A stretch of 10,105 nucleotides of DNA from contig DASUWS010000376.1 in NCBI GenBank assembly GCA_036378295.1, forward strand, positions 1 through 10,105. The letters run 5' to 3'. A program made the translations under genes and the position numbers. This stretch comes from DAHUXT01 sp036378295 (GTDB lineage Bacteria; Chloroflexota; Ktedonobacteria; Ktedonobacterales; JADMIN01). Numbering within the stretch: position 1 is the first letter of the stretch; each line of letters opens with the position of its first letter. The notes beneath the pieces are model-generated. The model had not been told where the DNA came from. It saw nothing but the letters and a program-made list of their open reading frames with translations, and searched no databases. Below are positions 5,506 to 10,105 of the stretch, piece by piece.

Positions 5506-6441
5506 TCAGGATGGAACGGCCACCCGCTTGACCTCATGCACCGCTGGGATGGCGCTCGTGGGCTCAGGTTGCGAGCGCTTTCCGCGCGTGGCCACGATTA
5601 CCGCTGCCGTGACGAGCCACTGCGCGGCGGCCACCACGAAGAGGGACGTCAAGAAGGCGCCACCTGTCACCGAGCTGCCGAGGATTAGCGAGCAGGCGGT
5701 CAGACTCGCGTGCATGAGCACCGCGACGAGCAGACTCTCCGACCGGTCATAGACCCAGACCATGAGCACTCTGTAGGCCGGCAGTTGCCCGACGAGGAAA
5801 CTGAGACTGTATACCGTCAGGAAGAGCGCCAGGGGAAGCCCTCCCGAGACATGTGCGCCACCCCACACGGCATTCGTCGGGAGGTGAAACGCTCCCCACA
5901 GCACCCCCATGATGAGCCCGGTGCTCAAGACTCCGTACCGCAGCCGTAGCCGCGGGTTGGCGAACCCCGTCCACCCGAGCTCTTCACAGAAGCCTACGAT
6001 AAGCCCCCACACGATACCGAACAGCAGGATGGATGCCTTGTCGCTCGTGGTGAAGAGCGTGGGGACAAAGACCGGGGAGGCGAGTGACAGGGCAAATGGC
6101 ACTGCCAGCATCACGAGCGGCGCGGCCAGGAGCGCTACCGCGTACCAGCCGGCGGCCACCCGCCACCGGCGCAACCGGGACCACAGGTCGCGAAAGCCCG
6201 CCCGTCCCGAGACGAGTCCGGTTAAGAGTAAGCTTGCAATGCTGGGGCCGCCGAGCAATGCCGGGATCATGAACGGGAGCAGTCGCTCGAATTGCTCGCG
6301 GGTGGCTAGGATGCCGCTCCCTCCGACCACGATGACCAGGAGCACGCCGCCCCAGGAGATGGCGAACGTGAGAGCGTAGTAGGTCAGCACCGGGTGTCTC
6401 TTAATGAAAGCCGTAAAGGATATGTGTTGCCGCGGAGCCAT
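5506..6441 (-). CDS. CPBP-family intramembrane glutamic protease
   Basis: A 311-aa polytopic membrane protein of the CPBP (CAAX protease/bacteriocin-processing, 'Abi') family. Conserved motif 1 is CEELGWTGF (152-160), with the Glu153-Glu154 pair; motif 2 is FHLP (185-188), with His186; motif 3 is the MHAS segment (243-246), with His244. Hydrophobic segments lie at about 19-42, 54-78, 98-121, 136-153, 171-187, 203-222, 236-256 and 264-285, giving about eight helices, and the C-terminus is charged. Family members cleave within membranes, and some process peptides or act in immunity; the substrate here is unknown. The ATG at 6441 was chosen over 6498 because AGGAGG (6450-6455) lies 8 nt upstream. 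It is followed by the E2 remnant and the F420 cassette on the same strand; co-transcription is possible, although the junction is rearranged. Confidence 0.88.
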   Translation of the reverse strand: MAPRQHISFTAFIKRHPVLTYYALTFAISWGGVLLVIVVGGSGILATREQFERLLPFMIPALLGGPSIASLLLTGLVSGRAGFRDLWSRLRRWRVAAGWYAVALLAAPLVMLAVPFALSLASPVFVPTLFTTSDKASILLFGIVWGLIVGFCEELGWTGFANPRLRLRYGVLSTGLIMGVLWGAFHLPTNAVWGGAHVSGGLPLALFLTVYSLSFLVGQLPAYRVLMVWVYDRSESLLVAVLMHASLTACSLILGSSVTGGAFLTSLFVVAAAQWLVTAAVIVATRGKRSQPEPTSAIPAVHEVKRVAVPS

Positions 6442-6506
6442 GACGTTGCCCTCCTGAACGACCTTCTCGTGTAGAGAAGCACAATCCTTGTGTGTCATAC
6501 GATGTA

Positions 6507-6520
6507 GGCTAGAGCTAGCC
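6507..6520. promoter_or_regulatory. CTAG-rich palindrome upstream of the CPBP gene, possible operator
   Basis: GGCTAG-AG-CTAGCC is a perfect 6-2-6 inverted repeat, and another CTAG (ACTAGT, 6524-6529) follows. CTAG is usually under-represented in bacterial DNA, so three copies in about 20 bp stand out. It lies 66-79 nt upstream of the CPBP start, a suitable place for an operator. No cognate regulator is visible. Confidence 0.4.
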
Positions 6521-6571
6521 CATACTAGTCACGCACGGGTCACGGACTGATCTCGATGGCTGCCCAACACA

Positions 6572-7130
6572 TCACGCTGGAGTCACTCTTGAAGAGCCAG
6601 TTTGGGACACCATCGGATCCCGGCCGATGCGCGCCACGAGCACCCGAATCACCGCGACTTCGATGAGTGTTTCGCTCGTCTTTACCTAGCGTCCATAGTC
6701 TTTGGCCAGCCTCTGATGACGAGACAACCAGGCGAAACAACGTTCCACCACCCAGCGGTGGGGTTACACCTGGAACCCACGGGTGCCCGGCTCGCGCTCC
6801 ACAATCTCCAGCTCCGAGCTATCTCCCTGTTGTCGGCACCAGTCGGACTAATCCTAGCTGCGGTAGGCGACATTGGCTCAGATCTTCTGGAGGCGCGACA
6901 CACGAAAGGAGGGGCATGCCAGGAGCTTGCGCGCGCCGGCGGGGCCGGACACATCGACCGGGGTGACGTAGACCCCGATGGGCAGGCCCAGGGTATCGCC
7001 GAGCAGATGCCGCTTCCGGCCCTTGATACAGTTGTCGCCGTCGTACCCGCTAATGCTGGCAGACTCCTCGACGGTCTTCACCCTGCGCATCCATGACTGC
7101 GGCGCGCCGAGCGTGTTTGCAGTGCAACTA
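6572..7130 (-). pseudogene. IS5-family transposase, heavily decayed
   Basis: One minus-strand frame gives an IS5-type (IS427-like) DDE transposase interrupted by stops. From the N-terminal side: VKTVEESASISGYDGDNCIKGRKRHLLGDTLGLPIGVYVTP, then GARKLLA, RLQKI, ANVAYRS, WCRQQG, LEIVEREPGTRGFQV, RWVVERCFAWLSRHQRLAKDYGR and a C-terminal VAVIRVLVARI. In-frame stops are at 6878-6880 (TGA, at the usual Trp), 6854-6856, 6848-6850, 6764-6766 and 6686-6688, before the final TGA at 6572-6574. The first catalytic Asp sits in VMDAQ, which is in another frame from VKTVEES, so a frameshift lies near 7080. The catalytic Glu in VVERCFAWL is kept. The second Asp region (VSGPAGA instead of VxDRDGA) is lost. The N-terminal part before about 7130 is unrecognisable. 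Confidence 0.85.
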
Positions 7131-7348
7131 GGTGATGTAACAGGGCCTGGTCTGTGGGTCTGTGAGCAGATCCGTGCGACCTGTGACCTGTGCAGGGGCC
7201 GCCTGGTGCTCAGAGTAGCAACGACGTGTGCACTCGAAGGACGAACTGCGCTGCGTCGTGTGTGTTTGAGGTGTGATGCGTTGATGAGATGCGCCCTTCC
7301 CCATGTGACACCCCTGTGATACCCCTGTGCCACTCTCCCAACTGGATC
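6594..7348. mobile_element. Dead IS5-family insertion sequence with candidate terminal repeats
   Basis: GAGCCAGTTTGGGA at 6594-6607 lies just past the transposase C-terminus. Its imperfect inverse TCCCAACTGGATC lies at 7336-7348 (one substitution and one gap). The resulting about 755 bp is a reasonable length for a degraded element of this group. I could not identify a target-site duplication, so the ends are tentative. Confidence 0.4.
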
Positions 7349-7420
7349 CTTGGTGCTAGGCACCTCCATCCGACATACGTGAGCACCCCGGCCACAACGT
7401 GCTGAAAGGGAGGGTGTGCA
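7131..7420. other. Intergenic stretch with short TGTG-rich tandem repeats
   Basis: No gene is supported here. Tandem repeats include GGTCTGTG twice (7149-7164), GACCTGT twice (7178-7191) and ACCCCTGTGAT/ACCCCTGTGCC (7310-7331). This is probably the eroded 5' part of the IS. The promoter of the DUF998 gene should lie at its right end, but I see no convincing -35/-10 pair. Confidence 0.45.
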
Positions 7421-8074
7421 ATGGGAAAGTCTATGGTAAAGCCTGCAGAGCGGGTACGTACCCTCTTGCTCATCTGCGGTATCCTCGCTGCGCTGCTAAA
7501 TGTCGGGACTGACATCCTCGCAGGGGTGCTGTGGCCGGGCTACAGCTTCATCGCGCAATCCGCCAGTGAGTTGAGTGCGCTCGGCGCTCCCACACGACCA
7601 TTCGTCGTTCTGCTTGAGCTCATGTATGACGTGCTGATGATCGCCTTCGGAGTGGGCGTCTGGAGATCAGCCGGCAGGAACCGCGCTTTGCGTGTCACGG
7701 CATGCCTCGTGATCGGAAATGTGGCCATCACTGTGGTGGCAAGTGCATTCTTCCCCATGCGCCTTGGTGCGTCCGCCACTACGCCGGGGGTCATTCTTGG
7801 GGCTGTGAGCGTGGTCTGCTTTCTGCTGGCAATGGGTTTCGGAGCCGCTGCGTTCCGCAATTGGTTCCGCTTCTACTCGATCGGGACATTGCTAGCGTAC
7901 CTCATCTTAGCCATAATGCGCATATGGGTATCTCCCCAGACTGGCGAAGTAGCGCCGACCTCGTTGGTAGGGATTCAAGAGCGCACGATGATCTATAGTT
8001 ACATGTTATGGGTAGTCCTGCTAGCCATTGTTCTCTTGCGTACGAAGGAGCGACCAAGCTCAACGAGCGCCTGA
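7421..8074 (+). CDS. DUF998-family six-helix membrane protein
   Basis: A 217-aa integral membrane protein with hydrophobic segments at about 14-38, 64-81, 92-110, 123-146, 152-170 and 190-206, matching the six-helix topology of DUF998 (PF06197). The family marker is the loop after helix 1, WPGYSFIAQSASELSALGAPTRPF (38-61), where 'Y-x-x-x-x-x-x-x-S-E-L-x-x-x-x-x-P' is typical. The short motif GIQERTMIYSYMLW (184-197) before the last helix is also family-like. No function is established for the family to my knowledge. GGGAGGG at 7408-7414 ends 6 nt before the ATG and supports the start; the ATG at codon 5 is an alternative. It is monocistronic, with 259 nt to the next gene, and is separated from the left-hand genes by the dead IS. 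Confidence 0.85.
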   Translation: MGKSMVKPAERVRTLLLICGILAALLNVGTDILAGVLWPGYSFIAQSASELSALGAPTRPFVVLLELMYDVLMIAFGVGVWRSAGRNRALRVTACLVIGNVAITVVASAFFPMRLGASATTPGVILGAVSVVCFLLAMGFGAAAFRNWFRFYSIGTLLAYLILAIMRIWVSPQTGEVAPTSLVGIQERTMIYSYMLWVVLLAIVLLRTKERPSSTSA

Positions 8075-8174
8075 GATCGCTCACGCTCTCGTCAACTCCA
8101 TTGCCAAACACGTTCTGAGCGTGCACAGGACCCGACCAGCGGCACTGGGGACTAGAGAGCACCTTTGAGTAAGC

Positions 8175-8190
8175 CAAGCGCTAACGCTTG
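8175..8190. promoter_or_regulatory. Perfect 16-bp palindrome, possible operator
   Basis: CAAGCG-CTAA-CGCTTG is a perfect 6-4-6 inverted repeat about 145 nt upstream of the DDN-like start. Its length and symmetry fit a TetR/MarR- or LacI-type operator. No regulator gene is nearby, so the assignment is by form alone. Confidence 0.4.
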
Positions 8191-8301
8191 AGACCGTTCT
8201 ATGAGGTGGCGGTGCTCCCCTGATGAGGGAACATACAGTGTGGAGTCATCCATGAGTGCACCAGCACCTGCCGTGCCATGCATCGCGCGGGCAGGTGTCA
8301 A

Positions 8302-8317
8302 CTCCGTCGTGACGGAG
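8302..8317. promoter_or_regulatory. Perfect 16-bp inverted repeat touching the ribosome binding site
   Basis: CTCCGTC-GT-GACGGAG is a 7-2-7 perfect inverted repeat ending directly at the purine-rich GGGAGGAG (8317-8324). As DNA it could be an operator. As RNA the 2-nt loop is too tight for the full stem, but a shortened hairpin could affect access to the Shine-Dalgarno site. Confidence 0.45.
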
Positions 8318-8333
8318 GGAGGAGCGTGGCTTC

Positions 8334-8870
8334 ATGGATTCAGACAGGCGTGACAGGCGCGACATGCGTGAGACGCAGCCGACGGGCGCCCAGGACCAGG
8401 GTCTGCTCCGACGTCTTGGAGACACCGCCTTCGGCCTGTGGGTGATCAAGCGCATCTTCTCGCCGCTCGACCGCCGTCTGTACCGCTGGACGGGTGGCCG
8501 AGGACTCGCGCTCGGCCGCCTCATGGCCCCGAGACTCCTGCTCACCACGATCGGTCGCCGTACCGAGCGGGCGCACACCGTTCCCGTCTTCTATCTGCGT
8601 GATGGCGATTGGTTGATCATTTGCAACGTGAACCCAGGCTTCGAGCGGCCCAATCCTTGGCCGCTGAACCTCCGCGCCAACCCGGTAGTACAGGTCCAGG
8701 TCGGATCAGAAGCGGCCACATACCGCGCCCGTGAGGCGACAGAAGTGGAAGTCAAGCGCTACTGGCCGCAACTCGTCCGCATCTGGCCAGCATTTCAGAG
8801 GGAGTTTGACCGCAGCGGACAACGTAGCCTCTTTATCCTGGAGCCGGTCCCCCACTCCGACAGCAACTAG
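8334..8870 (+). CDS. Nitroreductase family deazaflavin-dependent oxidoreductase (DDN-like), second type
   Basis: A 178-aa member of the same broad F420-binding split-barrel family as the gene at 4527-5048, but of a different subgroup. Key stretches are LLLTTIGRRTERAHTVPVFYLRDGDWLIICN (68-98), with G-R-R-T-x-x-x-x-x-x-P as the F420-binding region; NPGFERPNPWPLNLRANPVVQVQVG (100-124), with the 'P-x-W-x-x-N-L-x-A-N-P' signature; and YRAREATEVEVKRYWPQL (130-147). A basic amphipathic N-terminus (RRLGDTAFGLWVIKRIF, 26-42) resembles the membrane-associating helix of Ddn proteins. GGGAGGAG lies about 9-11 nt before the ATG, slightly long; the ATG at codon 11 has no better site. Two inverted repeats upstream suggest its own regulation, separate from the minus-strand F420 cassette. 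Its substrate is unknown. Confidence 0.87.
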   Translation: MDSDRRDRRDMRETQPTGAQDQGLLRRLGDTAFGLWVIKRIFSPLDRRLYRWTGGRGLALGRLMAPRLLLTTIGRRTERAHTVPVFYLRDGDWLIICNVNPGFERPNPWPLNLRANPVVQVQVGSEAATYRAREATEVEVKRYWPQLVRIWPAFQREFDRSGQRSLFILEPVPHSDSN

Positions 8871-9029
8871 CCTTGGGGTCCCCACATGCGAAGGCGGATG
8901 CCTGTCCCATCGCGACCGGTGCAGATCGTGACGGAGCTGTGAGGGCGACGATTGCGCGCTTCCCCCTTTTCAAACACTTAATTGGATATCTTTCGTGATC
9001 GCATCCGGGCCCCTGTACGATTCAGGCAC
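8871..9029. other. Intergenic gap between converging genes
   Basis: A compact TGGGG-T-CCCCA palindrome (8874-8884) follows the DDN-like stop with no T-tract, so it is not a proper terminator. The left part of the restored frame of the small minus-strand gene reaches the TAA at 8978-8980. Nothing else was recognised. Confidence 0.4.
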
Positions 9030-9215
9030 CTAAGGCTGCCGGTCGACTGGTAGCGCTCGATCTCCGTCGATCCGTTGGTCATGAATTTCGACTTCCCAGT
9101 GCCAGCCTGGCAGCGCGATCTCGACCATGACGGACTCCGGCTTGGTGTGGCCAAGCTGATACACGACGCCCGCGCTGTCCGGCCGGTTCAGGAACTCCAC
9201 CAGGCGCCCGAACAC
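9030..9215 (-). CDS. Small conserved-type protein, C-terminus probably frameshifted
   Basis: A 61-aa protein starting at a GTG, 16 nt after the stop of the sigma factor gene and with no good ribosome binding site, so translational coupling is likely. The segment VVYQLGHTKPESVMVEIALPGWHWEVEI (18-45) looks like a small family I recall, with 'Y-x-(L/I)-x-x-x-x-x-x-(S/A)-(I/V)-M-V-x-(I/V)-x-(V/L)-P-G-x-x-W-E-V-E-F' followed by 'DGSxEVERFxSxG'. Here the frame after HDQ gives an unrelated tail (RIDGDRALPVDRQP). The frame entered at about 9074 gives GSTEIERYQSTGSL, which is the expected ending, and then runs to TAA at 8978-8980. This points to a single-base indel near 9074. The function is unknown; it is probably in one transcript with the sigma factor. 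Confidence 0.55.
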   Translation of the reverse strand: MFGRLVEFLNRPDSAGVVYQLGHTKPESVMVEIALPGWHWEVEIHDQRIDGDRALPVDRQP

Positions 9216-9231
9216 CGAGTCAGGGCAACCG

Positions 9232-10105
9232 TCATCGGCTCGGGAGCGATCGCGGTAGCCCGAACCACGGCAGCACGCTATTGTCGAAGCGGGTCATGGC
9301 GCAGATCCGGTCGCCGGCAAGGGTGAGCACGTAGAAGCCGGCCGCGTGGCGGATTCCGGCCGGGACGCGCAGGTAGGCCCCGAACGCGGGCTGGCCGTTG
9401 GCTCGGGTCGGCACGAGGTCGAACATGCGGCTCGCGCCGAACTGGCGGCCCCAGTAGCGGGCCACGTTGTCACGGCCCTCGTATCCGAATGGCTCCGGCG
9501 GCATAGCGATGAAGACGTCGTCGGTCAGCAGGGCTACCAGCGCCTCCAGATCGGCCGACTCCCAGGCGCGGGCGAACATGGCCACGATCGCGTCCTCGGC
9601 GGGCGAGCCTGCGACGGGCGGCGGCTGGTGGCCGGCGGCTGGCTGCCGGCGCTGCAGGCTAGCGCGGGCTCGTTTCAGGGCGCTGTTGACCGACTGGACG
9701 GTCACCTCCAGCATGTCGGCCACCTCGCTGGCGTGGAAGCCGAGGACGTCGCGCAAGATGAGGACGGCGAGCTGGCGCGGCGGAAGCAACTGCAGGGCGG
9801 TCACGAAGGCCAGCGAGATCGCTTCGCTCTGCTCGTAGCGGGCCTCCGGCCCGAGCGACCGGTCGATGGCGCCCTCGAGGAGTTGGTCAGGAAACGGCTG
9901 CAGCCAGACGGGCTCGTCGCGCGGCGTCGGCACGGGCGCTTCGAACTGCGACATGTCCCACTCCCTGGCCGGGCGCCGGCTCGCCGCGCGGCGCGCGTTG
10001 AGGCACCGGTTGGTGGCGATCTTGTACAGCCAGGTGCGCAGCGACGCGCGTTCCTCAGTGAACCCGCCGATGCCCTGCCAGGCGGCCAGCAGCGTCTCCT
10101 GGACG
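9232..10105 (-). CDS. ECF sigma factor with SnoaL-like C-terminal domain (SigG/SigX5 type), 5' end cut off
   Basis: The frame is open through the right edge of the window; 290 residues are visible and the true start lies outside. The ATG at 9954 is internal. Visible residues 1-40 hold the end of region sigma2 (SLRTWLYKIATNRCLNARR, region 2.4, promoter -10 recognition). A linker contains VWLQPFPDQLL (about 66-76), typical of TIGR02960/SigG-like factors. Region sigma4 follows at about 95-150: AFVTALQLLPPRQLAVLILRDVLGFHASEVADMLEVTVQSVNSALKRAR, a helix-turn-helix for the -35 element. After a Pro-rich linker, residues about 165-275 form a SnoaL/NTF2-like domain (WESADLEALVALLTDDVFIAMPP, then FGYEGRDNVARYW, then FYVLTLAGDRICAMTRFDN). 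In such families this tail replaces an anti-sigma factor as a regulator of activity. The targets are unknown. Confidence 0.9.
   Translation of the reverse strand, partial: VQETLLAAWQGIGGFTEERASLRTWLYKIATNRCLNARRAASRRPAREWDMSQFEAPVPTPRDEPVWLQPFPDQLLEGAIDRSLGPEARYEQSEAISLAFVTALQLLPPRQLAVLILRDVLGFHASEVADMLEVTVQSVNSALKRARASLQRRQPAAGHQPPPVAGSPAEDAIVAMFARAWESADLEALVALLTDDVFIAMPPEPFGYEGRDNVARYWGRQFGASRMFDLVPTRANGQPAFGAYLRVPAGIRHAAGFYVLTLAGDRICAMTRFDNSVLPWFGLPRSLPSR

Larger units (their letters stand above)
8075..8333. other. Regulatory intergenic region before the second DDN-like gene
   Basis: No gene is seen in these 259 nt. The region holds two perfect inverted repeats (8175-8190 and 8302-8317), annotated separately, and a Shine-Dalgarno site at 8318-8324. 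No intrinsic terminator is recognisable after the DUF998 gene. Confidence 0.5.

Noticed and set aside
6602..7096. A 164-aa plus-strand ORF
   Set aside because: It is antisense to the transposase remnant, whose conserved motifs are on the minus strand.
7149..7331. TGTG-rich tandem repeats as a CRISPR or iteron array
   Set aside because: Units of 7-11 bp in only two copies each, without spacers; more likely eroded IS sequence.
9232..9954. A complete sigma factor starting at ATG 9954
   Set aside because: The frame continues upstream with a perfect sigma region 2.4 (WLYKIATNRCLNARR), so the ATG is internal and the gene is cut by the window edge.

Overview
This is GC-rich, densely coded DNA from a bacterium that I would place in Chloroflexota (for example a Ktedonobacteria- or Thermomicrobia-like lineage), with Actinomycetota as the alternative. 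The reasons are several predicted F420-dependent flavin-fold enzymes, a DUF6504-like protein, a SigG/SigX5-type sigma factor with a SnoaL-like tail, and strong AGGAGG ribosome binding sites. The placement is inference, because no rRNA or universal marker gene lies in the window.

Positions 1-2630 look like a DNA-damage-response neighbourhood. They hold a small DUF6504-like protein, a perfect Gram-positive-type LexA (SOS) box upstream of an unrecognised 183-aa protein, an unrecognised 155-aa protein on the minus strand, and an N-terminally truncated SRAP (YedK/HMCES-like) gene. A tandem 10-bp repeat lies between the last two. The functional link is inference from the SOS box and from knowledge of the DUF6504 and SRAP families.

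Positions 2645-5460 (minus strand) form a compact redox cassette. In transcription order it contains a decayed E2 acyltransferase remnant, a nitroreductase/DDN-like F420 enzyme, two tandem paralogous PPOX-class F420-dependent oxidoreductases, and an intact stand-alone 2-oxoacid dehydrogenase E2 catalytic domain. Gaps between the intact genes are 22-36 nt and each has its own Shine-Dalgarno site, so one operon is likely. The E2 remnant shows three individually readable frameshift lesions, including a 10-nt tandem duplication.

Positions 5506-6441 encode a CPBP-family intramembrane protease on the minus strand, with a CTAG-rich palindrome upstream. Positions 6572-7130 are a dead IS5-family transposase, with several in-frame stops, a frameshift and candidate terminal repeats. 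The plus strand then carries a six-helix DUF998 protein (7421-8074) and a second DDN-like enzyme (8334-8870), the latter preceded by two perfect inverted repeats. The right end (minus strand) holds the 3' part of an ECF sigma factor cut by the window edge, followed at 16 nt by a small gene that appears frameshifted near its end.

I saw no tRNA, rRNA or CRISPR array. The most unusual items are the SOS-box-controlled unknown gene, the F420/E2 cassette with its duplicated and decayed E2, and the palindromes before the second DDN-like gene.
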